64,000 nucleotides of DNA from AP-15 sp963724435 (GCA_963724435.1 CAVRUN010000005.1:744001-808000); one strand, 5' to 3'; shown: positions 26,529 to 36,329, numbered from the stretch's first letter. Notes: a model not told the origin generated them from the letters alone. Translations and numbers: made by a program.

Positions 26529-27845
26529 TCAGCCTTTTACGCGGGAACCCGCTTGGTAAGAGGGCGCCATTCCCGGCGCTTCGCGCCAGATCGGCGGATT
26601 ATATTTCAGCGGGAAGATCAGCAGACCAGCGACGATCGCCATCCCCCCGGCGATCCCCATAGTCAAGCTGAAGCCATAATGTGTAATCAGTAGAGCTGAC
26701 AACACACCGCCGTAAATCCCTCCCGAGCCTTTCGCGATCGCATAGAGAGCGCCATAATTCGAGCCCGCGGCCACCTCGCCGTAATAGTGGCCGATAATTG
26801 CCGGGAACAGCGAGAACAGCGGCCCCCAGAAAAAGATCGCCAGGATCGCGGTGATCACAAACATGGTTTCGCTGTGGATCGCGCCAGCTACGATCGTCAG
26901 GAACAGGAAGATTCCGGTCAGGACATAGCTCCAGATCATCGCATTTTCGCGCCCGATCCGCTCGGACAACGCGCCGAGCACGACCCGTCCGAAACCGTTA
27001 GCGATGGTGATGCCACCGGCAGCGGCAGTCGCCGCCGCAGCGGCAAACCCAAAGCTATCCGAATACCGCACGATCTTGCTGACGCCTGCGAGACCAGCGC
27101 TCGAAATCAGGATGAAGGACACGATCAAGACCCACATCTGCCAGGTGCCGAGCGCCTCGGCAAACGTGAACTGGTGTGACGATGGGCGTTCCACAGCCTT
27201 GCTTGAGGGAACCCAGCCGGGTGGCCTCCATCCCGCCGGCGGATCCTTCATAAACAGCGCAGTAACGATCGTCACCCCGGCGATGATGCCGGCCATTATG
27301 TAGATGACGTGAAAAAAGACCGCGTCGGGTGCGGTCTTTGGGATGGCGCGGATCGGGAAGATGAACGGCAACGAACCCCACGAAAACGCACCGGCAATGA
27401 GGCCGGCCGTCAAACCGCGGCGATCGGGAAACCATTTGTTGGCCGTCGTGACCGCACTGTTGTAAACGAAGCCCGCAAAGAAACTGCCAATGCACCAAAC
27501 GATTAGCACAAAGGTGTAGTTCGGGCCGAGCGCGGTCGCAAAAATGCCGGCCCCGGCGACCAATCCGCCAATCGCGGTAACCCAGCGCGGCCCGAATCTG
27601 TCGCGCAACAAGCCTCCGGGCAATGTGCCGATCGATTCGAATATTACGAACAGGGTGAACATCCACCCGATCTGTTCGTGGGACCAATGGTACAGGCCGC
27701 CGATATGCCCGGACATTGAGCTCCAGGCGTATTCGAATGGGCTGATCACGGCCATCGCGAAGAACGCCGCGGCAAATACGACGTAGCGGCTGTATCCGAG
27801 GATCTGCCTATCCGAAGGATTGCTGATCTGTGATGCGGCTGACAT
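26529..27845 (-). CDS. MFS transporter, oxalate/formate antiporter (OFA) type
   Basis: 438 residues, twelve membrane spans. The MFS loop motif is LPGGLLRDRFGPRWVTAIGG between spans 2 and 3, and the second-half copy is GFGRVVLGALSERIGRENAM. The GLIAGAFSWGS and FWGPLFSLFPAIIGHYYG segments fit the OFA/monocarboxylate branch, which carries oxalate, formate or other small carboxylates. ATG 27845 has GGGAGGAAG upstream. Divergent from the MetE-like gene; it may import the acid used by the neighbouring catabolic genes. Confidence 0.85.
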   Translation of the reverse strand: MSAASQISNPSDRQILGYSRYVVFAAAFFAMAVISPFEYAWSSMSGHIGGLYHWSHEQIGWMFTLFVIFESIGTLPGGLLRDRFGPRWVTAIGGLVAGAGIFATALGPNYTFVLIVWCIGSFFAGFVYNSAVTTANKWFPDRRGLTAGLIAGAFSWGSLPFIFPIRAIPKTAPDAVFFHVIYIMAGIIAGVTIVTALFMKDPPAGWRPPGWVPSSKAVERPSSHQFTFAEALGTWQMWVLIVSFILISSAGLAGVSKIVRYSDSFGFAAAAATAAAGGITIANGFGRVVLGALSERIGRENAMIWSYVLTGIFLFLTIVAGAIHSETMFVITAILAIFFWGPLFSLFPAIIGHYYGEVAAGSNYGALYAIAKGSGGIYGGVLSALLITHYGFSLTMGIAGGMAIVAGLLIFPLKYNPPIWREAPGMAPSYQAGSRVKG

Positions 27846-28103
27846 TTCGCTTCCTCCCAATGCATGCCAATCGGAACAGGTGCCGGTTACACGCGGACAG
27901 TCCCGTTCCAATCGATAGGTGTTGCGCAGAACGTGATAGGGCGCGTAGCTGCGGCGCTCACCTTCTTAATAATCGCCGAATTTAGAGCGATGGTTGCATT
28001 GATCAAGCACGATTGGTGCGGTATGGGCTGCCGAGGGCAGGTTTTCTTGCCCACCGCGGCAAAGCGGCGCATCGTGGCCGATGATCAATCGAAGGGGGAA
28101 GCG

Positions 28104-29252
28104 ATGAAAACGAGTTGGGACCGTATTCTGACCACCCATGTTGGCAGCCTACCGCGTCCGCCCGAATTGAAGCAGTTGCTGGTGCGCAAGGACCAAGGCG
28201 AGACTTACGACAAGAACGAACTCGACCGTCTGGTGCGGCAAGCGGTGATCGACATTGTCCGTCGACAGGCATCGGTCGGCGTGGACATCGTCAATGACGG
28301 CGAGATGTCCAAACCCGGGTATTCGACCTATATCGCCGACCGCTTGACCGGTTTTGCCGGGCACGAGCCGGCCAAGCCGCGGCTTGATACCCGCGAGCAC
28401 CCGAACTTTGTCGCCGCCTATGAGCGGATGACCGGCGGCAATACCGCGCGACGCGCCGTCTGTGTCGGCCCGATCTCGTGGCGAGACCGCGAGCCGTTAC
28501 AACAAGACATCGCCAATCTGCGGGCCGCGCTCGATCAGGTCGAGGTCACCGAGGGCTTTATGACCGCGGCGTCGCCCGGTCTGGTGCCGGTGTTCCAGAA
28601 CAACTCCTATTATCCGTCGCACGAGGCCTATGTCGAAGCGATCGCCGAGGCGATGCAGGAAGAATACGAAGCGATCACCGAGGCCGGGTTTGTCCTGCAG
28701 CTCGATTGCCCGGATCTGGCGATGGCGCGCCACACCAGCTTTCAGGATCTCAGCGAAGCAGATTTCCTGAAGCGCGCCGACTTCCATGTCGAGGTGCTGA
28801 ACCACGCGCTGCGCAACGTGCCGACCGACCGCGCCCGCATCCACATCTGCTGGGGCAATTACGAAGGCCCGCACGACCACGACATTCCGTTTGCCAAGGT
28901 GGCGCCGATCCTGGTCAAGGCGAAACCGCAGGCGCTCGTCATCGAGGCCGCCAATCCGCGCCATGCGCATGAATGGGCCGTGTGGCAGGAAACCAAGCTG
29001 CCCGACGACAAGATCCTGATACCCGGGGTGCTCGATACGTCGACAAACTATGTCGAGCATCCCGAACTCGTCGCCGAGCGGATCTGCCGCTTCGCCGATA
29101 TCGTTGGTCGCGAGCGGGTCATCGCCGGCAGCGACTGCGGCTTTGGCACCTTCGCCGGCTACGGCAAACTCGACCCGGACATCTCGTTCAAAAAGCTGGG
29201 AGCAATGGCCCAGGGTGCGGAAATTGCCTCCAAGAGATTGTGGGCGCGCTAA
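28104..29252 (+). CDS. MetE-like methyltransferase (cobalamin-independent methionine synthase C-terminal family)
   Basis: 382 residues, UROD/MetE-like barrel. It begins ILTTHVGSLPRPPELKQLL, and the zinc ligands are expected in HICWGNYEGPHDHDI (His, Cys) and ERVIAGSDCGFGTFAG (Cys). It lacks the N-terminal half of full MetE. Proteins of this type include epoxyalkane:CoM transferase-like and small-molecule demethylases or methyltransferases, so transfer of a methyl or alkyl group to a thiol is likely but the substrate is open. ATG 28104 has an AGGGGGAA site; the frame extends uselessly to 27864. Confidence 0.83.
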   Translation: MKTSWDRILTTHVGSLPRPPELKQLLVRKDQGETYDKNELDRLVRQAVIDIVRRQASVGVDIVNDGEMSKPGYSTYIADRLTGFAGHEPAKPRLDTREHPNFVAAYERMTGGNTARRAVCVGPISWRDREPLQQDIANLRAALDQVEVTEGFMTAASPGLVPVFQNNSYYPSHEAYVEAIAEAMQEEYEAITEAGFVLQLDCPDLAMARHTSFQDLSEADFLKRADFHVEVLNHALRNVPTDRARIHICWGNYEGPHDHDIPFAKVAPILVKAKPQALVIEAANPRHAHEWAVWQETKLPDDKILIPGVLDTSTNYVEHPELVAERICRFADIVGRERVIAGSDCGFGTFAGYGKLDPDISFKKLGAMAQGAEIASKRLWAR

Positions 29253-29273
29253 ATTCCGGAGCGCCTAAGACGG

Positions 29274-30158
29274 CTAGGCCTGCTTGGCTTCGATAATCGA
29301 GCGGCGGATGGCGCGGGTGCGGGTGAACAATTCCTGCAATGTGTCGCTCTCGCCCCAGCGAATTGCCCGCTGCAACGCGGTTAAATCCTCACTGAAGCGC
29401 TGCAGAACATCGAGCACCGCCTCGCGATTGTTTAGGAAGATGTCGCGCCACATCACCGGGTCCGAGGCCGCGATGCGGGTAAAGTCGCGAAAGCCGCTGG
29501 CGGAAAAGGCGATCACCTCGGATTTTAGGCTCTCTTCAAGATTGGTCGCGGTACCGACAATCGTGTAGGCGATCAGATGCGGCAGATGCGAGGTCATCGC
29601 TAACACCCGGTCGTGGTGGGCGGCGGACATCGTCGTAACGCGCATCCCGGCGAGTTGCCACATCTCGCCAACCTTGGCGACCGCCTCGGAGGCGGTCTCG
29701 GGCAGCGGGATCAAGATGCACCAGCGATCGTGGAACAACTCGGCAAAGCCGGCTTCGGGACCGGAATGCTCGGTGCCGGCAACCGGATGGCCGGGAACAA
29801 AGTGGACGCCCTCAGGGACATGTGGCCCGAGATCGCGAACCACCACCTCCTTGACTGATCCGACATCAGTCAGGATCGCGCCCTGTTTTAAGGCGGGGCC
29901 GATCCGGCCGCCAATTTCGGCATAGGCCGATAGCGGTGTTGCGATCACGACCAGATCGGCACCGTCCGCCGCCTCGGCCGGGTCATGTGTCGTCTGATCC
30001 GCGAGTTCGAGGCGCTCGACCGCCGCCAGTGTCTTGCTGCTGCGGGCGCAGGCGATGATCTCGGTATCGGGACTGTCGCGGCGAATAACGCGCGCCAAAG
30101 ACGAACCGATCAGCCCGATGCCGATCAAAGCCACCCGGTCGAATAACTTTTGTTTCAC
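29274..30158 (-). CDS. tyrA: Prephenate/arogenate (cyclohexadienyl) dehydrogenase
   Basis: 294 residues. The NAD(P)-binding Rossmann motif is RVALIGIGLIGSSLARVIRR; conserved blocks are VIATPLSAYAEIG, LTDVGSVKEVVV, FVPGHPVAGTEHSGP and MTSHLPHLIAYTIV. It oxidises prephenate or arogenate for tyrosine synthesis. The likely start is GTG 30158, since similarity begins there and the open frame continues upstream to 30293 over hisC. It follows hisC by 40 bases in an aroma/histidine operon. Confidence 0.88.
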   Translation of the reverse strand: MKQKLFDRVALIGIGLIGSSLARVIRRDSPDTEIIACARSSKTLAAVERLELADQTTHDPAEAADGADLVVIATPLSAYAEIGGRIGPALKQGAILTDVGSVKEVVVRDLGPHVPEGVHFVPGHPVAGTEHSGPEAGFAELFHDRWCILIPLPETASEAVAKVGEMWQLAGMRVTTMSAAHHDRVLAMTSHLPHLIAYTIVGTATNLEESLKSEVIAFSASGFRDFTRIAASDPVMWRDIFLNNREAVLDVLQRFSEDLTALQRAIRWGESDTLQELFTRTRAIRRSIIEAKQA

Positions 30159-30198
30159 GGAAAAAACCTGTTGGGCTTGATCGGCTGGAGAAATGATC

Positions 30199-31302
30199 TC
30201 ATCGCCGCGCCATAAATTCGCCGAGTATCGCTGCCACTCGTTCCATCTCCTCGCCGGTGCCGATCGTGATCCGAAGGTATTGCGGCAGACCATAGCCGCC
30301 CATCTTGCGGGTCAGGATGCCGTGGGACTGAAGAAACGCAAATGCCGCCTCGGCGTTGCGGCCCGGTTCGTCGGGAAACCGCGGCAGCACAAAATTTCCG
30401 ACACTCGGTGTCAATGGCAAGCCCAGTGCCGCGAGACGCTCCGAAAACCACGGCAGCCAATGGTCGTTATGGGCGCGGGCGCGCTGCAGCGCCTCGACAT
30501 CCTCAAGCGCCCCGACACCGGCGGCGACCGCCGGCGTCGATACATTAAACGGCCCGCGCACCCGGTTCAGCACATCAGCAATCTCCGGCGGGCAATAGGC
30601 CCAGCCGAGCCGCAAACCGGCCAGCGCGTAAATTTTTGAGAAAGTTCGCAGCATCACGACATTGGCGGCGCGGTCCACCAGCCTAACGCCCGCTTCGTAG
30701 TCGTTGCGATTGACGAATTCGGCGTAAGCGGCATCGATCGCCAGTACGACCGAAGACGGCAGCCCGGCATGCAGACGACTAAGCTCCTGCGCGCTGAGAT
30801 AAGTGCCGGTCGGGTTGTTTGGATTGGCGATGAAGACCATCCGGGTCTGCGGCGTGACATGTTCCAGAAACGCGTCGACATCGGCGGTCAGAGCCCGTTC
30901 CGGCACCGGGACCGGCGTGGCGCCGACCGACAATGCGCCGATCGGGTACATCGAAAATCCGTGGCGGCTATAGAGCACCTCATCTCCGGGACCGGCGTAA
31001 GAACGCAGCAGCAATGCGATCAGTTCGTCCGAGCCGGCGCCACAGACGATCCTTTCCGGGTCAAGGCCGTGCCGTCGCCCGATCGCTTCACGCAATTCCT
31101 GGGCGCTGCCTTCGGGATAACGATGAATGTCGCTGGCGAGCGCGGTGTAGGCGGCCATCGCCTTTGGGCTCGGTCCGAGTGCGCTCTCGTTGGACGCCAG
31201 CCGGATCGGGCGCTCAACCCCCGCGATTCTTGCTTCGCCGCCGACATACGGAACGATATCGAGTATTCCGGGGCGCGGGAGCGGTGCTGCTACTGGGGCC
31301 AT
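30199..31302 (-). CDS. hisC: Histidinol-phosphate aminotransferase
   Basis: 367 residues, PLP class I/II aminotransferase. Signatures are RLASNESALGPSPKAM at the N-terminus, IANPNNPTGTYLS, AIDAAYAEFV, and the PLP lysine in LRTFSKIYALAGLRLGWAY. Located between chorismate mutase and prephenate dehydrogenase, it may also transaminate aromatic keto acids, as this HisC branch often does in Alphaproteobacteria. The ATG lies six bases after the chorismate mutase stop. Confidence 0.9.
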   Translation of the reverse strand: MAPVAAPLPRPGILDIVPYVGGEARIAGVERPIRLASNESALGPSPKAMAAYTALASDIHRYPEGSAQELREAIGRRHGLDPERIVCGAGSDELIALLLRSYAGPGDEVLYSRHGFSMYPIGALSVGATPVPVPERALTADVDAFLEHVTPQTRMVFIANPNNPTGTYLSAQELSRLHAGLPSSVVLAIDAAYAEFVNRNDYEAGVRLVDRAANVVMLRTFSKIYALAGLRLGWAYCPPEIADVLNRVRGPFNVSTPAVAAGVGALEDVEALQRARAHNDHWLPWFSERLAALGLPLTPSVGNFVLPRFPDEPGRNAEAAFAFLQSHGILTRKMGGYGLPQYLRITIGTGEEMERVAAILGEFMARR

Positions 31303-31308
31303 ATCGCG

Positions 31309-32188
31309 TCAGCCTTTCGCCCGGTCGGGGACTGCCACCGCGGCCGGCAATGGCACCGCATAACCGCCAAACGGTAAGAGGCGGTGCAGGGCGGCGCCGA
31401 GGCGTGCGCGGAAATCGACGATCCGCGGATCGGCCAGTGGCGCGAAACCGTCGACCTCGACCAGGTTGAGGGTGCCCTCAGCATATTCCCAGGACGCCAA
31501 AAAAGTGCAAGTCAGACCCGAGGACCTCAACAGCCCAAGAAAGCGCGCCCGGCTGATGTCGGCTGCCGATTTCGGTAATGAACAATGTCCGATCGGCACC
31601 GGTTTCCTGCGGCACGCCACGGCCGATGACGAATGCGTCTGAGCCATTTCCTCGGGCATTGCCGCGAACCCCAAACGGCAGTCGCGCAACCACCCGCGGC
31701 GCGTTATCGCGTTGCGATAAGAGATGACGCCACCACGGATCGGCATCGCCCTCCTCGGGCATCGGCAGAATGCCGACAGCCGCTTTGCCTTCGGAAACGG
31801 CACGGATCACCTGGCCGATCGAGCGATAGGCCGACATCGGCGAATGGCTGCCGTAATGATCGCGCGCCAGATCCCAAAACCCCTGCGCCTCGGCGGGAGC
31901 AAAAACGGCGATCGCGAATGGGGTCTCGAGCCGCACGGTTGCCGCCAGCAATTCCCGCCAGATACGGATCACCGGTGCTACCGGCAGCGCCCCGTGATGG
32001 CGCGCCGCCAACCGTCGCAAGATCTGCGCCTCGCGCCCTGGCTGATAAAAGGCGAGATCGTCGCCTTTCTTGGTGGCCGCGACTTGCGCAACAATTTCCG
32101 CCCGCGCGATCAACAAATCGTGCATCCGGTCATCGATCTCGTCGATGTGACTGCGTAAATCGGTCAGATCGGAGGAAATGGCGGACAT
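31309..32188 (-). pseudogene. Chorismate mutase with C-terminal extension, +1 frameshift
   Basis: Residues 1-85 are an AroQ-type chorismate mutase helix bundle (LTDLRSHIDEIDDRMHDLLI, KKGDDLAFYQPGREAQILRR), converting chorismate to prephenate. A longer C-terminal domain follows, of the kind seen in Rhodospirillales chorismate mutases (AVFAPAEAQGFWDLARDHYG, AVGILPMPEEG). After LFITE the frame breaks; one frame over it continues SAADISRARFLGLL and LNLVEVDGFAPLADPRIVDF to a stop at 31309, six bases before hisC. Dropping one A of the minus-strand GAAATC (31573-31568) restores one gene of about 292 residues. Sequencing error is likelier than decay because the gene order is conserved and the enzyme is essential for Phe/Tyr. 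Confidence 0.8.
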
Positions 32189-32253
32189 GCTCTGCTACAC
32201 TGCCGGACAGCTGATACTAGTAAAAGCGCGGTCTGGTGAAATCAAAGAAAACA

Positions 32254-32282
32254 TTGACATGCGTTGCCTACGAACACTAGCT
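32254..32282 (+). promoter_or_regulatory. Possible sigma-70 promoter for metX
   Basis: A perfect -35 TTGACA at 32254-32259 lies about 108 bases before the metX start; 17 bases later there is only a weak -10 (CTAGCT). The 178-base divergent region has no clear SAM-II riboswitch. Confidence 0.3.
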
Positions 32283-32366
32283 AGCCGCCCCGAATCCATA
32301 GGCGCAGACCCGTCGACGCGAATAGCGGGAGCGGCGCCCTAACGACAACGCGTTCAGAGAACCGAT

Positions 32367-33530
32367 GTGTCGACATTAGCATTTCGCCCGCGTCCCCGCT
32401 TCGGTCAGGATTGGCCTGGCTATCGGCTATCGCTGCGCGATCCGATGCGGCTTGATTGCGGGGTCGACTTTGGCCCCGTGACGATCGCCTACCAGACCTA
32501 TGGGACGCTCAACACCGAGCGTAGCAACGCGATCCTGATCTGCCATGCGCTGACCGGCGACCAATATGCCGCCGATCCGCATCCGATCACCGGCAAGCCG
32601 GGCTGGTGGGAGACTATGGTCGGACCGGGGCGGGTGCTCGACACCGAGCGCTATTTCCTGATCTGCGCCAATGTGCTGGGTGGTTGCATGGGAACCACCG
32701 GGCCGCAAGACGTAAACCCGGAATCCGGCGAGCCGTGGGCTCTCGCATTCCCAGTCATCACCGTGCGTGACATGGTGCGGGCGCAAAAGTGCCTGATCGA
32801 ACATCTCGGCATCGACAGCTTGTTTTGCGTGATCGGCGGCTCGATGGGCGGAATGCAGGTGCTGCAATGGGCGGCGAGCTATCCTCAATGTGTTTTCTCG
32901 GCGGTGCCGATCGCCGCCGCTGCCCGTCACTCGGCGCAGAACATCGCGTTTCACGAAGTCGGACGCCAGGCGATCATGGCCGATCCGGATTGGTGCGGCG
33001 GGCGCTATCTGAGCCTCGGCCGCAAGCCGGCGCGCGGCCTCGCCGTGGCGCGGATGGCGGCGCACATCACCTATCTGTCAGAGGCGGCGCTGCATCGCAA
33101 ATTCGGGCGCAATCTGCAGGACCGCCGCGCCGTGACCTATGGCTTTGACGCCGATTTCCAAGTCGAAAGCTATCTACGCCATCAGGGCAGCACTTTTGTC
33201 GACCGGTTCGACGCCAATTCCTATCTCTACATCACACGCGCGATGGATTATTTCGATCTCGCGGCCGAGCATGAGGGATTGCTGCCGCAGGCTTTTGCCG
33301 ATACGCGCTCGCGATTTTGCGTGATTTCGTTCACCAGCGACTGGCTCTTTCCGACCTCCGAGAGCCGCGAGCTGGTGCACGCGCTGAACGCGGTGGCCGC
33401 CAATGTCAGCTTTGTCGAGATCGCGACCGAGAACGGCCACGACGCGTTTCTGCTGCATGAACCCGAGCTGTTCGAAACCCTGCGCGGCTTCCTCGCCGGC
33501 TGCGCCGAGCATCGCGGCTTGACCCGTTAG
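32367..33530 (+). CDS. metX: Homoserine O-acyltransferase MetX
   Basis: 387 residues, alpha/beta-hydrolase fold. The nucleophile serine is in IGGSMGGMQVLQW, and the other triad members in FTSDWLFP (Asp) and ENGHDAFLL (His); HALTGDQYAADPHP and ANVLGGCMGTTGPQ are family blocks. It activates homoserine for methionine synthesis. Whether acetyl- or succinyl-CoA is used cannot be safely decided; partners of MetW often use succinyl-CoA. The start is GTG 32367. It forms an operon with metW, four bases downstream. Confidence 0.93.
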   Translation: MSTLAFRPRPRFGQDWPGYRLSLRDPMRLDCGVDFGPVTIAYQTYGTLNTERSNAILICHALTGDQYAADPHPITGKPGWWETMVGPGRVLDTERYFLICANVLGGCMGTTGPQDVNPESGEPWALAFPVITVRDMVRAQKCLIEHLGIDSLFCVIGGSMGGMQVLQWAASYPQCVFSAVPIAAAARHSAQNIAFHEVGRQAIMADPDWCGGRYLSLGRKPARGLAVARMAAHITYLSEAALHRKFGRNLQDRRAVTYGFDADFQVESYLRHQGSTFVDRFDANSYLYITRAMDYFDLAAEHEGLLPQAFADTRSRFCVISFTSDWLFPTSESRELVHALNAVAANVSFVEIATENGHDAFLLHEPELFETLRGFLAGCAEHRGLTR

Positions 33531-33534
33531 TCGA

Positions 33535-34209
33535 ATGACCGACGCGTTGCGCTTGGAGGTCGGGCATGCGACGGCGAGCGCCGTTTCGCCGCCGGACGAA
33601 CTGCGCCGCGATCTGAGGCTGATCGCCGAGATGATCGAGCCCGGCGCTCGAATGCTCGATATCGGCTGCGGCGACGGCGCTTTGCTGGGTTATTTGACGC
33701 GGCGCAAGGGCGTGGACGGGCGCGGCATCGAGCTAAGCCAATCGGGGGTCAATGCCTGCGTCGGGCATGGGCTGTCAGTGATTCAAGGTGACGCCGACCG
33801 GGACCTCGACGCCTACCCGGAAGGCGCTTTTGATGTCGTCGTACTCAGCCAGACCTTGCAAGCGACGCGGGCGCCGCGGCGGGTCCTCGAAGCGTTGGTG
33901 CGGATCGGCCGGCGCGCGATCGTGTCATTCCCGAATTTCGGTTTCTGGCGGATTCGACTGGGACTTGCGTTGCGCGGCCGGATGCCAATGTCGGACTTGC
34001 TGTCTCACCCCTGGTATGAGACGCCGAATATCCACTTGTGCACGATCCGGGACTTTGTCGCCCTGTGCGACGAACTCGGCATCAAGATCGAACGCGGCGT
34101 CACGCTCGACCGGCATGGCCGGCCCTATTCACTCGATCCGCATGGCACCCTCGCCAACCTGCTGGCCGAGCAGGGTGTGTTCGTTCTCTCCGGTCGCTCC
34201 GCCAAATGA
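33535..34209 (+). CDS. metW: Methionine biosynthesis protein MetW
   Basis: 224 residues, a methyltransferase-fold protein. It contains MLDIGCGDGALLGYL, GRGIELSQSGVNAC, VVVLSQTLQATRAP and VSFPNFGFWRIRL, then the MetW-specific HPWYETPNIHLCTIRDF. MetW partners MetX and is needed for full homoserine acyltransferase activity in several proteobacteria. It begins four bases after metX and ends five bases from a convergent gene. Confidence 0.93.
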   Translation: MTDALRLEVGHATASAVSPPDELRRDLRLIAEMIEPGARMLDIGCGDGALLGYLTRRKGVDGRGIELSQSGVNACVGHGLSVIQGDADRDLDAYPEGAFDVVVLSQTLQATRAPRRVLEALVRIGRRAIVSFPNFGFWRIRLGLALRGRMPMSDLLSHPWYETPNIHLCTIRDFVALCDELGIKIERGVTLDRHGRPYSLDPHGTLANLLAEQGVFVLSGRSAK

Positions 34210-34213
34210 GGAT

Positions 34214-34954
34214 TTAAAGGCCGCCCTCGCGGTGCGACAGGCCGTGCGTTGCGGGCGCGTAGACCAGCCGGCGGCGGGGCGTGCGGGCGGCTGCCGGCTT
34301 GGCATAGATCTGCTTTGCTGCCTCGATCAGGACGACCCCGGCAAAGGTCGGAAACCACCTTCTGCCAAGGCGTTCCCACGCCGGCGCCGAGCGCAGCACC
34401 ATCCGGTCGCCCGATGGCGGTACAAACAGCGCGGTATCGGTGCCAACCGGCGTAAACAATTGCTCGCGCAACAGGTGCGATAGCTGCGACATCGTATAGG
34501 GACGTCCCGAACCGAACGGCGTGCGGTCGAGCCGCGCCCAGATCCCGCGGCGATTGGGAACCACGATCAGCAGCCGGCCGCCGCCGGCCAGAACGCGCCA
34601 AACCTCTTTGAGAAACATGCCGGCGGCTTCACTGGTCTCGAGCGCGTGAACGACCAGCACCCGGTCGATCGAGTAATCACTGAACGGCAACTCGTCCTCA
34701 TCGGCGAGGACGACGACATTGCCGCCTTCGGGCGCCCAGCCGAGGACACCTTGCGATGCCGGCATCAACGCCACGGTGCGCTCGGTATCGGCGGAAATTG
34801 CCGACAGAAATGGTGTCGCATAACCGATGCCGAGTAATCGCATTGCGCGGAGATCGGGCCAGATGCCCCGGATTGTGCGGCGGATCATACGGCGCGCGAC
34901 TTGGCCGAGCCCGGTCTGGTAAAAATCGCGCAGGTCGACGACGTCGGTCGGCAT
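34214..34954 (-). CDS. SAM-dependent methyltransferase (class I, UbiE/COQ5-like)
   Basis: 246 residues. The glycine-rich loop is degenerate (MRLLGIGYATPFLSAIS); the later core is intact with VVLADEDELPFSDYSIDRVLVVHALE, WRVLAGGGRLLIVVPNRRG and a C-terminal GVVLIEAAKQIYA. Such genes are commonly found next to metXW in Rhodospirillales, but the substrate is unknown. It is convergent with metW. Confidence 0.8.
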   Translation of the reverse strand: MPTDVVDLRDFYQTGLGQVARRMIRRTIRGIWPDLRAMRLLGIGYATPFLSAISADTERTVALMPASQGVLGWAPEGGNVVVLADEDELPFSDYSIDRVLVVHALETSEAAGMFLKEVWRVLAGGGRLLIVVPNRRGIWARLDRTPFGSGRPYTMSQLSHLLREQLFTPVGTDTALFVPPSGDRMVLRSAPAWERLGRRWFPTFAGVVLIEAAKQIYAKPAAARTPRRRLVYAPATHGLSHREGGL

Positions 34955-35180
34955 TACCGCATTGTATCACGATGCCGACCGGCCGAGCGCTCGGTCCGAT
35001 CGCCAAACGCCGCCGTAGCTTTTGCCGGCGACCAGCGCCACCGGGCTGATCCCAAAAGCCGCGAAATTGCTCGGCTCTAGTGCTAAGCTGTCGCGGGATC
35101 GGCGGCAGATCGGCTTTGCCCCGCTGTTGGGGCAGCGATTTGGCCAGCGATTTGAAATGATCTTCGCGGGGAGGTAAGTG

Positions 35181-36329
35181 ATGCCGGAAACGAGTCATTG
35201 GGTCGGCACCTGGACGATGGCGCCGGCGCCGGCGGAAACCGGAGCGTTTAACAATCAAACTTTACGTATGACGATGCGCGCCAGCCTTGGCGGCAACCAG
35301 GTGCGCGTGCGCATCTCCAACGCCTATGGCCAGCAGCCATTGGCGATCGGCAGCGCCCATATTGCGCTGCGCCAAGGCGGACCGGCAATCATTGCCGGCT
35401 CGGACCGCCAACTGAGCTTTGGCGGCGCCGCCGCCACAACAACCATCGCGGCCGGCGCCGTGCTGTTCAGCGACCCGGTTGCGCTCGACCTGCCGCCGCT
35501 CGCCGATCTCGCGGTTAGCCTCTATCTGCCGGGCGAGGTGCTAAACAATTTCCAGATCACCGGCCGTTATGCCCGGCAGACCAATTATGTGTCGCCACCC
35601 GGCGATTTCACCGCGGCCGAGGCGATGCCGATCGCCAACCTGACCAGTGATTGGTTCTTTGTGTGCGGTGTCGATGTGCTCGCCAGCGCCGACACCGGCG
35701 GCATCGTAGCACTCGGAGACTCGTTGACTGACGGTAACATCTCGACGATGGACGCGTTTTGCCGCTGGCCCGATCAGCTCGCCCGCCGGCTTATGGCGCG
35801 CCCTCGCGGCCGGCCGATGGCGGTCATGAACGAGGGGCTCGGCGGCAACCGCATCCTCTTCGACCTCCGCGGCGAAAGCGGATTGCGCCGCTTTGATCGT
35901 GATGTGCTGTCCCAGCCCGGCGTCACTCATGCGATTGTCATGCTCGGCACCAACGATCTGCGCAATCGCTGGAAAAAGCCGGAAGAGGAGCCGACCGCGG
36001 CGCAAATGATCGCCGGTCTCAAGCAAATGGCGGTGCGCGCGCACAGCCGTGGCATCCAAATCATCGGCGCCACGCTGACGCCATTTGGCAACGAAACCTA
36101 TATGGCCAATGCCTGGAACCCGCAGCGCGAGCAGGTCCGTGTGGCGGTCAACACCTGGATCCGAGACAGTGGTGCGTTCGACGCTGTGGCGGATTTCGAT
36201 CGGGCGTTGCGCGACCCCGAACATCCGACGCAGATGCTGCCGAGCTACGATTGCGGCGACGGCCTGCATCCGAGCGATCTCGGCTACAACAAAATGGGCG
36301 ACGCGATCGACCTCTCCTTGTTCGAATAA
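35181..36329 (+). CDS. SGNH/GDSL-family esterase
   Basis: 382 residues. The N-terminal 170 residues form a beta-sandwich-like region (MRASLGGNQVRVRISNAYG). The hydrolase domain shows block I GIVALGDSLTDG with the serine, block II NEGLGGNRI (Gly), block III MLGTNDL (Asn), and block V DGLHPSDLGY (Asp, His). Extracellular homologues act on carbohydrate esters or lipids; here no signal peptide is seen. ATG 35181 has GGGAGGTAAG upstream (GTG 35178 is an alternative). Confidence 0.87.
   Translation: MPETSHWVGTWTMAPAPAETGAFNNQTLRMTMRASLGGNQVRVRISNAYGQQPLAIGSAHIALRQGGPAIIAGSDRQLSFGGAAATTTIAAGAVLFSDPVALDLPPLADLAVSLYLPGEVLNNFQITGRYARQTNYVSPPGDFTAAEAMPIANLTSDWFFVCGVDVLASADTGGIVALGDSLTDGNISTMDAFCRWPDQLARRLMARPRGRPMAVMNEGLGGNRILFDLRGESGLRRFDRDVLSQPGVTHAIVMLGTNDLRNRWKKPEEEPTAAQMIAGLKQMAVRAHSRGIQIIGATLTPFGNETYMANAWNPQREQVRVAVNTWIRDSGAFDAVADFDRALRDPEHPTQMLPSYDCGDGLHPSDLGYNKMGDAIDLSLFE

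Noticed and set aside
32189..32366. SAM-II riboswitch in front of metX
   Set aside because: This class is common before alphaproteobacterial metX, but the expected GCGCG pairing and GCTAAA-type pseudoknot strand are not found.
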